From Alteribacillus sp041949975 (GTDB taxonomy: Bacteria > Bacillota > Bacilli > Bacillales > Marinococcaceae), in assembly GCF_041949975.1 (NCBI RefSeq), contig NZ_JBHFQG010000015.1, forward strand, positions 1 through 64,000: DNA of 64,000 nucleotides, given 5' to 3'. Made by a program: the position numbers and the translations under genes. Shown in pieces: positions 46,735 through 54,979 of the stretch (the stretch's first letter is position 1; the number at the start of each line of letters is the position of its first letter). The notes beneath the pieces are model-generated. The model made no database searches. It was not told the DNA's origin and saw only the letters and a program-made list of their open reading frames with translations.

Positions 46735-47229
46735 ATGAATCAAACAAAAAAATTATCTTATACTGCTTTATTAATTGCGATCGCCACAGTTACAAGCCCT
46801 TTTGTATCTATTCCAATAGGTTTTGCAAGGATTTTTCCGGTACAGCATTTTGTAAATGTAATTTCTGCTGTGCTTCTGGGGCCTGGTTACGCAGTTATTC
46901 AAGCGTTTGGCACGTCTCTTCTTCGCAATATGTTTGGAACCGGCTCGATCTTTGCTTTTCCTGGAAGTATGATTGGAGCTCTATTTGCTGGACTTCTTTA
47001 TCAGTATACAAAAAAATTGAATGTAACTACTGCCGGTGAAGTGGTTGGAACAGGAATTATTGGAGCATTGCTTACATATCCGATTGCACGCCTTTTGCTT
47101 GGTGAAACAACAGCTTTATTTGCATTCGTGCCTTCCTTTTTATTAAGTGCTTTAACTGGTGGAGTCTTGGCTTACGGCCTGCTTAAAATATTTGAACAAA
47201 GAAATATATTACAACGGATCCGTATTTGA
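46735..47229 (+). CDS. thiW: ThiW-type ECF S-component (thiazole uptake)
   Basis: This 164-residue membrane protein has five or six helices and the ThiW segments FARIFPVQHFVNVISAVLLGP and FAFPGSMIGALFAGLLY. ThiW is the predicted substrate-binding part of an ECF importer for hydroxyethylthiazole. That fits thiM in the window. No TPP riboswitch lies directly upstream, which is unusual. AGGAGGG precedes the ATG. Confidence 0.88.
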   Translation: MNQTKKLSYTALLIAIATVTSPFVSIPIGFARIFPVQHFVNVISAVLLGPGYAVIQAFGTSLLRNMFGTGSIFAFPGSMIGALFAGLLYQYTKKLNVTTAGEVVGTGIIGALLTYPIARLLLGETTALFAFVPSFLLSALTGGVLAYGLLKIFEQRNILQRIRI

Positions 47230-47266
47230 AAAAGCTTTTTTAAAATTGACTATTGTAAATTACTCT

Positions 47267-47311
47267 AAAAACGAATATTATAATACATGGTTTTTATTAA
47301 AGTTCGTTTTT
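47267..47311 (+). promoter_or_regulatory. Candidate PurR operator and promoter of the purine permease gene
   Basis: AAAAACGAATATT at 47267 and, inverted, AAAGTTCGTTTTT at 47299 match the PurR box AWWWCCGAACWWT in 11 and 12 of 13 positions. Two inverted boxes about 17-19 bases apart are the Bacillus pattern. A perfect -10 TATAAT lies between them at 47279. No purine riboswitch core is present. Confidence 0.55.
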
Positions 47312-47324
47312 AGGGTGGTCATTT

Positions 47325-48638
47325 ATGTTAGAGAAGCTTTTCAAATTACAAGTAAACAATACAAACACCAGAACAGAGCTGCTAGCCGGAATCACAACGT
47401 TTTTAACAATGGCTTATATCGTTGTCGTAAACCCCGTTATCCTTTCCGATGCAGGTGTTCCATTTGAGCATGTGTTTATGGCAACCATCATAGCCACAGT
47501 AGTCGGTACATTGTGGATGGCTGTTTTTGCTAATTATCCCATTGCGGTAGCACCGGGAATGGGGTTAAATGCTTACTTTGCTTATTCTGTTGTAGGTGCT
47601 AACGATCAGATAGGATATGAAGTTGCATTTGGAGCCGTTTTTGTCTCTGGAGTCATTTTTATTATTCTTTCCTTAACTCCTTTTCGGGAAAAACTTATTG
47701 AAGCTATCCCCTCAAATTTAAAATATGGTATTACAGCTGGTATTGGTTTATTTATTGCCTTTATTGGGTTAAGAATGAGCGGGCTTATTGTTGCTCATCC
47801 TGAAAATCTCGTAGGGCTGGGCGACCTTCAATCTCCTCAAGTTATTCTTACTCTAATTGGTTTAGGAATTACTATTGTATTTATGGCAATGAATGTGAAC
47901 AGTGCCTTGTTCTTAGGGATGGTTATCACCGGCATGATTGCATTTTTCACTGGGCATTTAAGTTTTGAAGAGGGATTTGCATCAACACCTCCAAGCCCTG
48001 AATGGTTCATTTTCGGCTCTCCTCTTCAGGCTTTCATTGATGTTTTTCAATATGGTCTTTATGCGGTAGTATTTTCTTTTTTGCTCGTCACTATTTTTGA
48101 TACGACAGGTACGATGGTCGGCGTGGCCGAGCAAGCTGGGCTAATGAAAGGAAATAAAATGCCAAGAGTCCGTCAGGCCCTTTTAGCTGATTCCGTCGCC
48201 AAAACAGTTGGGTCTATTTTTGGCACAAGTCCAACAAGTGCTTATATTGAATCTTCTTCCGGAGTGGCGGCAGGAGGAAGAACAGGGTTAACGACTGTAA
48301 CGGTTGCAGGATTGTTTGTACTCACCATCTTTTTCGGGCCTGCTGTCAGTTCGGTTTCTGGACTTCCTGCAATAACTTCTCCTGTGCTCATCATTGTTGG
48401 AAGTCTCATGCTTGGAGCCGTTTCTCAAATTAAGTGGCAGGAATTCGATGAAGCTTTTCCTGCTTTCCTGGTTATTTTGAGTATGCCCTTAACATCTAGT
48501 ATTGCTACAGGAATTGCTTTTGGATTTATTTCTTATCCGCTTATGAAGCTGGTAAAGGGTAAAGGAAAGACTGTTCACCCGCTTGTTTATATTTTTGCTG
48601 TACTATTTTTATTTCAACTTATTTATTTGCCTCATTAA
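47325..48638 (+). CDS. NCS2-family purine permease (PbuG/PbuO-like)
   Basis: This 437-residue protein has about 13 helices and the AzgA-type motifs ELLAGITTFLTMAYIVVVNP near residue 17, GMGLNAYFAY near 78, FDTTGTMVGV near 265 and GTSPTSAYIESSSGVAAGGRTGL near 305. The family moves hypoxanthine, guanine or adenine with protons. The PurR-like boxes upstream support a purine role. Confidence 0.88.
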   Translation: MLEKLFKLQVNNTNTRTELLAGITTFLTMAYIVVVNPVILSDAGVPFEHVFMATIIATVVGTLWMAVFANYPIAVAPGMGLNAYFAYSVVGANDQIGYEVAFGAVFVSGVIFIILSLTPFREKLIEAIPSNLKYGITAGIGLFIAFIGLRMSGLIVAHPENLVGLGDLQSPQVILTLIGLGITIVFMAMNVNSALFLGMVITGMIAFFTGHLSFEEGFASTPPSPEWFIFGSPLQAFIDVFQYGLYAVVFSFLLVTIFDTTGTMVGVAEQAGLMKGNKMPRVRQALLADSVAKTVGSIFGTSPTSAYIESSSGVAAGGRTGLTTVTVAGLFVLTIFFGPAVSSVSGLPAITSPVLIIVGSLMLGAVSQIKWQEFDEAFPAFLVILSMPLTSSIATGIAFGFISYPLMKLVKGKGKTVHPLVYIFAVLFLFQLIYLPH

Positions 48639-48705
48639 TTCTTTGTTCAGCACCGCACCGAGTGAATGATATACTGAAGTAAAATAGGTAAAAGGAATGA
48701 TGAGC

Positions 48706-49191
48706 ATGTCGGATTTTACTCATTTTAATGAACAAGGCCGTGCCAAAATGGTTGATATCACAGATAAACAAGAAACGTCGAGGACAGCAGCAGCGAGGGC
48801 CAGTATCACTGTAGCAAAAGCCGTGTACGACCAAATTCAGGAAGGCACGAATAAAAAAGGTGATGTGTTTGCTGTTTCCCAAGTAGCAGGCATAATGGGA
48901 GCTAAAAAAACAGCAGAGATTATCCCTATGTGTCATCCGCTATCTTTAAATGGAGTAGATATTCAGTTTGAATGGTTGATTTCTGATGAGAAAGAGTACA
49001 CCATTGAGATTACGTCTGAAGTAAAAGTCAAAGGAAATACTGGAGTGGAAATGGAAGCTTTAACAGCTGCTTCCACGGCGGCTCTCACGATTTATGATAT
49101 GTGTAAAGCAATCGATAAAGGCATGATCATTGGTCCCACTTATCTGCTAAAGAAAACCGGGGGAAAAAACAGGGACTATGAAAGGTCATAA
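48706..49191 (+). CDS. moaC: Cyclic pyranopterin monophosphate synthase
   Basis: This 161-residue protein has the MoaC motifs MVDITDK near residue 15, MGAKKTAEIIPMCHPL near 67 and GVEMEALTAAS near 113. It makes cyclic pyranopterin phosphate for molybdenum cofactor, needed by NasC. Three ATGs lie close together; that at 48706 has the best spacing to AAAAGGA. Other moa genes are not in the window. Confidence 0.94.
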   Translation: MSDFTHFNEQGRAKMVDITDKQETSRTAAARASITVAKAVYDQIQEGTNKKGDVFAVSQVAGIMGAKKTAEIIPMCHPLSLNGVDIQFEWLISDEKEYTIEITSEVKVKGNTGVEMEALTAASTAALTIYDMCKAIDKGMIIGPTYLLKKTGGKNRDYERS

Positions 49192-49194
49192 GAA

Positions 49195-49374
49195 CAAAAG
49201 CGCAAGCGTCCTGTTCAGCCTCGACAGGTAAATGTTCTCCAGTCACTAAAGGCGCTCTTACTTCCACAGGATGTGCTGACTTTTGCGTTGCGAACACGAT
49301 GTTCGCGATTCTAGCAAAAGTTCCTTAAACCGTCTTGGGCCTCCGAGAGGCTGGGCGCTGAAGCTAGACGCGGA
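49195..49374. repeat. Dispersed repeat family A, best-preserved copy
   Basis: AAAAGCGCAAGCGTCCTGTTC, CGACAGGTAAATGTTCTCCAG, CCACAGGATGTGCTGACTTTT, GCGTTGCGAACACGATGTTCGC and finally CCTCCGAGAGGCTGGGCGCT with GAAGCTAGACGC. No open frame crosses it. Confidence 0.7.
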
Positions 49375-49437
49375 TCAAACAATATGGAGATAGTTATCCA
49401 CAACTTGTAAAAACATAATTTCCTAAACAAGAACAAC

Positions 49438-49477
49438 GCCAGAGCAAAGGTATCAAACCTTAATGCTCTGGCTTTTA
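49438..49477. terminator. Hairpin terminator between moaC and the YisL-family gene
   Basis: GCCAGAGCA pairs with TGCTCTGGC, with an inner GGT/ACC pair, followed by TTTTATT on the plus strand. It lies at the 3' end of the convergent minus-strand gene as well. Confidence 0.7.
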
Positions 49478-49819
49478 TTAACCAATAACGTTAAAACCTA
49501 GAAGTAAAACAGCTATGATTAAAATAATGCAAGCCGCCCATAAGCCACCCTGAGGTTCATTTCTCTTTTTACGAGCGATGAGCATTTCCATGACAGCAAT
49601 AAGTATAATTGCCAACACTCCTTTTAGAATATAAAGAAGTGGAAAGTTGTAAAAGAATAACGTTCCAATTCCAGTTATAATCATGATTAGGGCAAATAAA
49701 CGCTGCAGCATTAATGTGATCTTTTGTTTTGTGAAAAAGTAACTGATGACAAAAAACAAAATGAGGAAAAACCATGAACCTGCGTGAGATTCGTAAAAAA
49801 TGCTTTCCATCGTGCTCAT
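49478..49819 (-). CDS. YisL-family (DUF1516) small membrane protein
   Basis: This 113-residue protein has four helices and the family pattern LQRLFALIMIITG, KGVLAIILIAVMEMLIARKK and GGLWAACIILI. It resembles YisL of Bacillus subtilis, whose role is unknown. Start may be at 49819, two bases after AAGGAG, or three codons later. Confidence 0.8.
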   Translation of the reverse strand: MSTMESIFYESHAGSWFFLILFFVISYFFTKQKITLMLQRLFALIMIITGIGTLFFYNFPLLYILKGVLAIILIAVMEMLIARKKRNEPQGGLWAACIILIIAVLLLGFNVIG

Positions 49820-49924
49820 TTCTCCTTTTTAAAAAGTTATTATACTACGTCTCTCTTCCCAATATATAGAACTAAAAACCCCCCTGCAAGCATTTAAAGC
49901 TATTGTTAAAGGAAGTATCACTTT

Positions 49925-50252
49925 TTAACAGCGAATACAGGAGATAAGTTTTAATCCAGCCGCAGCTGCAATGATGATAGCTATACAACTGAGTCGCAAG
50001 ATACTTTTAGATTCTTCGTACCATATATCATTCCGACAAGTGCCCCGCTAGCAGCGCCCATGCCTGTCCATACCGCATATGCTGTACTCATAGGCAGGGA
50101 ATTCATAGCAAATGTCAAAAATAAAAAACTCATCCAAAACCAAGCAGCATAAACATAAATGCTAACTTGCTGCGATCGTTATGTACTTTGTTAATCATAG
50201 CGACCCCTGTCATTTCAAATAGTCCAGCTATTGTTAAGTAAACCCAGGCCAT
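49925..50252 (-). pseudogene. gdnD: SMR-family guanidinium exporter subunit, frameshifted (GdnD-like)
   Basis: The start is normal: MAWVYLTIAGLFEMTGVAM, the SMR first helix with its active glutamate. The frame breaks after FMFMLLG near 50130 and continues in another frame as WMSFLFLTFAMNSLPMSTAYA with VWTGMGAASGALVGM, then breaks again near 50025 and continues as ESKSILRL and AAAAGLKLIS to the stop at 49925. All four helices are thus encoded but in three frames. Its start overlaps the stop of the upstream broken partner. Two single-base errors in the assembly are the main alternative. Confidence 0.8.
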
Positions 50253-50468
50253 TAGATGCTTCCCTCCTTCTGCTTTTGCGATGTGTCATCTGTTGCCAGT
50301 TTGAGACCAATAACGCCGTTTAAAAGAATAAAGATCAGAATTACTTTCATTACCTGGAGCGTTTCTCCAAAGAATATTATATCAACCAGAAGAAGCATGC
50401 ATTAAAATAACCACCCACAATACCTCAAATACAGCAGCAGTTATAACTTTTATCCATTCTGTATTCAT
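50252..50468 (-). pseudogene. gdnC: SMR-family guanidinium exporter subunit, internally deleted (GdnC-like)
   Basis: The N-terminus MNTEWIKVITAAVFEVLWVVIL is a typical SMR first helix with the active glutamate. The frame then stops after about 28 codons. In another frame the sequence resumes as LVDIIFFGETLQVMKVIL and LNGVIGLKLATDD, which is the end of an SMR protein, down to the stop at 50252. About 35 residues covering helices two and three are missing. It is preceded by a guanidine-I riboswitch, so the pair was most likely a guanidinium exporter. Confidence 0.82.
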
Positions 50469-50512
50469 TTTTGATACCACCTTTAGAAAACTTTGCTTGC
50501 CGTTAACCTTTT

Positions 50513-50562
50513 AGAAAAAGCCATGGTTCCCCCTTTCATTAGAAGATATCCCGGGCTTTTTT
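50513..50562 (-). terminator. Expression-platform terminator of the guanidine-I riboswitch
   Basis: AAAAAAGCC at the 3' side of the aptamer can pair with GGCTTTTTCT downstream. The 5' arm is part of the conserved aptamer block, so ligand binding would prevent the terminator, as expected for an ON switch. Confidence 0.65.
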
Positions 50563-50625
50563 CCCTCCGTACAGCTCACTGCTGTGTGTTTTCTCTCGGT
50601 TCAGACCTAACCAACCAACATTGTA
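50541..50625 (-). promoter_or_regulatory. Guanidine-I (ykkC) riboswitch, 5' part degenerate
   Basis: On the minus strand the hallmark blocks are CCGAGAGAAAACACAC, a short stem CAGCAGTGAGCTG, then ACGGAGGG followed by AAAAAAGCCCGGGA. These match the guanidine-I aptamer I know from Bacillus subtilis ykkC. The usual 5' block CTAGGGTTCCG is not found; the sequence there is TTGGTTGGTTAGGTCTGAA, so the aptamer may be damaged. It lies about 75 bases before the broken SMR pair. Confidence 0.78.
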
Positions 50626-50784
50626 AAAAGGAATACTTCCTGATTGGTGTTTTTGCCATCCATCTCCTTTATAATTTTGGTTGCTCTCCATATTCTAATA
50701 AATGTCGGTCAAATACTTCTTTTTAGTCATTAGGCTGAAAAGAGAAGAGGAGACCAACAAATGAACTTATTGAGGAGGATGTTT

Positions 50785-51297
50785 ATGGGGATCTTAAGCG
50801 GCAATCAACAAGATGAACCGATGCATTACGGGGAAGTCTTCGGCTTGTGGACCTATTTAACTGGAATAAAAGGCGTTATCTCTGCTTATCAAACCTATAT
50901 GAACCATGTTGGAGACGCTGATCTGTTTAAATTAATTGAAGACATGGTTGATGATGCACGAAGAGAAGAGCTGGAAATCGAACAAGTATTAAAGGAAAAT
51001 GGGGTTGGTCTGCCTCCATCTCCACCGGAAAGGGCATACTCTAACCCAGAAGAAATCCCGGTAGGAGCTCGTTTTAATGATCCAGAAATATCTGCTTTGA
51101 TTGGCAGAGATATAGCAACCGGCTTAGTTGCTTGCAGCCAGATTATTGGAGAAAGCACCCGCGAAGACATTGCAATGCTTTTTGGCCAATACCACACAAA
51201 TAAAGCACAGGCGGGAGCTAAATTACTGCGATTAAATAAAGAAAAGGGCTGGCTTGTACTACCTCCGCTTCACATGAACACTCCTCACCCGGTGTAA
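50785..51297 (+). CDS. DUF3231-family protein
   Basis: This 170-residue protein is helical, with a pattern resembling one DUF3231 unit: MHYGEVFGLWTYL near the start, then a long helix, a PPSPPERA linker and LIGRDIATGLVACSQIIGES. DUF3231 proteins of bacilli often have two such units and are predicted ferritin-like helical bundles; function is unknown. The ATG at 50785 follows GAGGAGG at six bases. Confidence 0.7.
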   Translation: MGILSGNQQDEPMHYGEVFGLWTYLTGIKGVISAYQTYMNHVGDADLFKLIEDMVDDARREELEIEQVLKENGVGLPPSPPERAYSNPEEIPVGARFNDPEISALIGRDIATGLVACSQIIGESTREDIAMLFGQYHTNKAQAGAKLLRLNKEKGWLVLPPLHMNTPHPV

Positions 51298-51309
51298 CCG
51301 CCTAAATCA

Positions 51310-51344
51310 GTGGGGAGAGCTATGTATGAGCTCTCCCTCTTTTA
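51310..51344 (+). terminator. Terminator after the DUF3231 gene
   Basis: GGGAGAGCT pairs with AGCTCTCCC around a seven-base loop, followed by TCTTTT. Confidence 0.85.
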
Positions 51345-51356
51345 AAGACGAACAAA

Positions 51357-51757
51357 TCATTCAAGTTGTTTATCATTTGAAACGCAATGATGCTTTGTTA
51401 CAGCTTCTGTAAATAGGTTTTGGGGATTTTCCACTTCCGTTAATGTTTTACCTAAAAGTTTTTCAAGGCTGCATTCGTAATGCCTTGCTTTCTTAAATAT
51501 CACTACCTTGGACTTCCCCGTTAACAGCTTTTCAAATGTATTTGACTTCACTTGAAGAAATTCCATAAAAAGCAAAAGGCAATAAAAATAGCGGAAGACA
51601 TGATTGTTTTCCATATTGATGTTTCAACAATAGGCTGAATAATCAACGACCCAATTGAAATCATAAGTCTGTGCCACTGCCATTGACTTATCGACTTTCT
51701 TCCTGCTACTCGTAATAAAAGCAGCCCGCCAATTACAAGGACTACTGACTCCCAAAT
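51357..51757 (-). pseudogene. DUF421 membrane protein, frameshifted and truncated
   Basis: Reading from 51757, IWESVVLVIGGLLLLRVAGR and RLMISIGSLIIQPIVETSIW match the conserved first half of DUF421 (YetF-like) proteins, but the start codon is ATT and part of the helix SQMTLAQ is replaced. The frame ends at a stop near 51565; another frame continues as LLFMEFLQVKSNTFEKLLTG and KSKVVIF. The remaining 45 residues match nothing clear, so the C-terminal domain is lost. GGGAGGG remains before the start. Confidence 0.75.
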
Positions 51758-51792
51758 AAAATTTCCCTCCCTTAATGTCCCCTTTTTATTTG

Positions 51793-53952
51793 TTATGTGG
51801 GGCTGGGGAAAGAAAATTCAATCTTGTTATGTTTTAAAACAAGTTTAGCATCAAATGTCCTTTTTCCTTTAAAACCTTTAATCAAACGAGTTTCCCCTTT
51901 TTCACAAAGCTGCCTGATTTGGGCGGTAGTGATCGTCTTTCCTAAAATTCTTTTGTTAAACGTTTGTCTGCACCCATTTTTATATTCGGTACAGCCGTAA
52001 AAAGATGAATGCTGTATAATACTCCCTTTTTTACATGATGGGCAGATAGCTATCGGATCACTTAATTTTTTTCTTTTATGTTTCCTTGGCTCTGGTAATT
52101 CTTCTGCATTTACTTTTAAGGCATCCACTTCTTTCGGTGCGGAATCAACCAACTTTTTTGTGAAAGCAGCTGTGTTACTGATAAATGTTTGTTTTTGCGC
52201 CTTTCCCTGTCCGATTTTTTTAAGAAACATTTCCCACTTTGCTGTCATTTCCGGCTTGGACAATAGCGTCCCTTCCACTGCCTGGCAAAGGACCTCTCCT
52301 TTTTTGGTTACAGACACTATATTCTTATTTACTTTGATATACTCTTGACGAATTAGTGTTTTAATAATTCCGCTCCTAGTGGCTTCTGTTCCCAGGCCTT
52401 CTGCTTCTTTTAAAGCCGCTTTTGCTTCTTCATCATCTTCGATGACTTGGCCGCAGGTTTTCATCATATTAATAAGCTGTCCTTCTGTATATGGTTTGGG
52501 CGGCTTTGTCATTTCTTTTTTTATATGGAGGGACGCGTCAGCCTTCAAGCCTTTATGCAATGGCGGAAGTTCAGGAAGCTGCTGCTTGCCTTTTTTTTGT
52601 TTAGGAAGGCCGCTGTCAAATAATTCTTTCCATCCCCTTACTTTTTCCACTTTGCCTTTACTGTAAAAATCCAATCCTTTTACATCTGTTATTACGTTTG
52701 TTTCTTCAAACTGATAGTCATAATGAAACATTGCGAGTACACTCTTCACGATTTCAAAATAAATATTTCTTTGGTCTTGGCGCAGATTTTGAAGTGCCGT
52801 CTCGGTTGGAACTTTTTTTGTCGGAATAATTGCATAGTGCTCTTTCACCTTGCTGTCGTCTACGTACCTTTTTTTAGACTGAAGGGAAGACGGCTCAAAC
52901 ACATCTCCCGTTAATTTTTGATAAGCTTTTATATTCTTTTGTATATAAGCAAATTCATTTTTCGTTATATGCTGTGTATCCGTTCTTGGGTAAGAGACAA
53001 GCTTTAACGGCTGATCATAAAGAGATTGTGCGATTTCTAATGTTTTAGAAGGGCTGTATTTGTATTTTTTATTCGCCAGTGTTTGAAGTGATGAAAGGGA
53101 ATGCAGCATAGGAGGCTTCACTCGTTTTTGTGAAACAGTAACATCCTTCACCATCCCTCTGTCTTTGAAATCAATGCCATTGTTATGTAATATTCTTTTT
53201 GCTTCCTCATTTGTTTTGTAACGCTTTTTGGCCTTTCCTTCGTACCCCCCTTTTTCTGTTTGAAATTGTGCTTTTATTTCAAAGTATGGCTCCGGCGTGA
53301 AGTGTTCAATTTCTTTTTGACGTTCATAAATTAGTTTTAAAGTTGGTGTTTGCACTCTTCCTACACTGAATACATGATGATTTCCTTTTTGCTGCAGCAG
53401 CAGTGTATATAAACGGCTGGCATTCATCCCAACAAGCCAATCAGAGATTTGCCGCGCTTGCGCCTCATCATATAAAGCAGCAAAATGATCGGCATGGTGC
53501 AGTCGTTCAAATCCTTTTTTTACCTCATCTTTTTCTAGACTGTTAATCCAAAGACGCTGGGTTGGCTTATGTCCTGCCCCTGCATGATATATGATACTAC
53601 GTGCGATATTTTCTCCTTCGCGGTCGCAATCGGTAGCAATGATAATTTCTTCGGTTTCTTGAAGCAGTCTTCGCACAATCTGAAATTGTTTTCTTGTTTT
53701 ATAACTTGGTTTAAACTCGAATGTATTTGGTATCATAGGAAGCTGCGAAAGGTTCCAGCGTTTCCAGGAAGGTTCATACTCTGCCGGTGACCTTAGTTCC
53801 ACTAAATGACCAACTCCCCATGTCAGAATGGCGCCATTGGGGAAAATAGGACAAGCAGGGATGGTTATAAACCCTTCTTTCTTGCTTCCTTTTGGAAAAG
53901 CTTCTGCGTAAGCTTTAGCCTGACTCGGTTTTTCTGCTAAAATAACAGGCAT
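51793..53952 (-). CDS. topB: DNA topoisomerase III
   Basis: This 719-residue type IA topoisomerase begins with a Toprim domain (MPVILAEKPSQAKAYAEAF and ATDCDREGENIAR near residue 105). The catalytic tyrosine is Y321 in SYPRTDT. A C-terminal zinc-ribbon-like cysteine region (CPSCKKGS, CRQTF) follows near residue 640. It relaxes and decatenates DNA. AAGGAG precedes the ATG. Chromosomal and plasmid or element-borne copies both exist; nothing here suggests an element. Confidence 0.92.
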   Translation of the reverse strand: MPVILAEKPSQAKAYAEAFPKGSKKEGFITIPACPIFPNGAILTWGVGHLVELRSPAEYEPSWKRWNLSQLPMIPNTFEFKPSYKTRKQFQIVRRLLQETEEIIIATDCDREGENIARSIIYHAGAGHKPTQRLWINSLEKDEVKKGFERLHHADHFAALYDEAQARQISDWLVGMNASRLYTLLLQQKGNHHVFSVGRVQTPTLKLIYERQKEIEHFTPEPYFEIKAQFQTEKGGYEGKAKKRYKTNEEAKRILHNNGIDFKDRGMVKDVTVSQKRVKPPMLHSLSSLQTLANKKYKYSPSKTLEIAQSLYDQPLKLVSYPRTDTQHITKNEFAYIQKNIKAYQKLTGDVFEPSSLQSKKRYVDDSKVKEHYAIIPTKKVPTETALQNLRQDQRNIYFEIVKSVLAMFHYDYQFEETNVITDVKGLDFYSKGKVEKVRGWKELFDSGLPKQKKGKQQLPELPPLHKGLKADASLHIKKEMTKPPKPYTEGQLINMMKTCGQVIEDDEEAKAALKEAEGLGTEATRSGIIKTLIRQEYIKVNKNIVSVTKKGEVLCQAVEGTLLSKPEMTAKWEMFLKKIGQGKAQKQTFISNTAAFTKKLVDSAPKEVDALKVNAEELPEPRKHKRKKLSDPIAICPSCKKGSIIQHSSFYGCTEYKNGCRQTFNKRILGKTITTAQIRQLCEKGETRLIKGFKGKRTFDAKLVLKHNKIEFSFPSPT

Positions 53953-54091
53953 TTTTTTCGCTCCTTAATTTTTCTTTCATTTTAATAAGAACGAACGTTC
54001 CTTTAGACAGTATAAATTATTTTTCTATTCCGGGAAACGTGATAAACTTTTATAGTGTCTAAGAGTTATATTTCAGTTGGAGGTCATACTT

Positions 54092-54898
54092 GTGAGCCAA
54101 TTAAAAGAAAGTGGCTTTGCTTACTATGATTTAAAAGATTATATCCACTATAATGGTATAGAAGAGGACCTAAAGCAGCTTACCAGGGCTTTTGATACCC
54201 TGCCCGCAGATGAATACGCTCCTCATTTAAATCGTTACAGACGGTATGCCAGAGCAATCGTCATGCCAAAAACATACCAAATTCAATGGCTGCCGGAATC
54301 AAACGTTAACGGAAAAGCTTATTACGAATATTTCCAAGGAAGCTTTAACCCCGAATATACAGGAGAATACCGCCGTTTTCCTTCCCTGATGAAAGAAACG
54401 ATGGCCAATCCGCTGCTAGAAGAAATTATTCGTTTTGATTTTAAGGAAACATTTTGGATGAGAGAAGATGCCTTAATGCCCGTGCATGCAGGAATTCATT
54501 TTGTAAAATTACAGGTGGAAAAAGAAGGGGATGTAGCGGTTTCTTCACCAAACAACCTTCATCAAGACGGGGAACCATTTACATTTGCGCACTTAATTAG
54601 AAGACGGAATATCATTGGCGGATTGAACGCTATTTCGAAGCCCTCCATGCGAGGCAAAATGCCAGAGGATATAGATGATCAAGACATAACTGCTTCATTT
54701 TATTTAGAAAATCCTCTGGAATCTTATGGTGTATATGATCCTTTAGTTACGCATTATGTTGGTGAGGTTGAAAAAGGATTAGAAGACGGGCCTGGTGAGC
54801 GTTCTGCAATATTGATTGATTTTCAGCCAACAGTTATTGCCAATCCAGATGAAGTCCGGAGTATGCGAGGAGAAACGACTAATATGGTATTTGTATAG
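54092..54898 (+). CDS. 2-oxoglutarate/Fe(II) dioxygenase (2OG-Fe_Oxy_2 family)
   Basis: The 268-residue protein starts at a GTG, eight bases after GGAGG. The iron site is HxD in NNLHQDGEPFTFAHLI near residue 157, with a distal His in PLVTHYVGEVE near 220 and the 2OG-binding Arg in GERSAILIDF. The family includes free amino-acid hydroxylases such as L-isoleucine 4-hydroxylase. Substrate is unknown; it stands alone with its own terminator. Confidence 0.8.
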   Translation: MSQLKESGFAYYDLKDYIHYNGIEEDLKQLTRAFDTLPADEYAPHLNRYRRYARAIVMPKTYQIQWLPESNVNGKAYYEYFQGSFNPEYTGEYRRFPSLMKETMANPLLEEIIRFDFKETFWMREDALMPVHAGIHFVKLQVEKEGDVAVSSPNNLHQDGEPFTFAHLIRRRNIIGGLNAISKPSMRGKMPEDIDDQDITASFYLENPLESYGVYDPLVTHYVGEVEKGLEDGPGERSAILIDFQPTVIANPDEVRSMRGETTNMVFV

Positions 54899-54910
54899 AA
54901 TGTTTCCGGA

Positions 54911-54957
54911 GAAAGAGCTATTCCTAACAAAAATGTACAGGATAGCTCTTTCTATTA
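54911..54957 (+). terminator. Terminator after the dioxygenase gene
   Basis: GAAAGAGCTAT-CCT pairs with AGG-TAGCTCTTTC around a 13-base loop, followed by TATTATAT. Confidence 0.75.
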
Positions 54958-54979
54958 TATAAATCAACATAAATAAAAT

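Noticed and set aside
49394..49402. Perfect DnaA box TTATCCACA
   Set aside because: A single box without neighbours, AT-rich unwinding element or dnaA gene; expected by chance in a genome.
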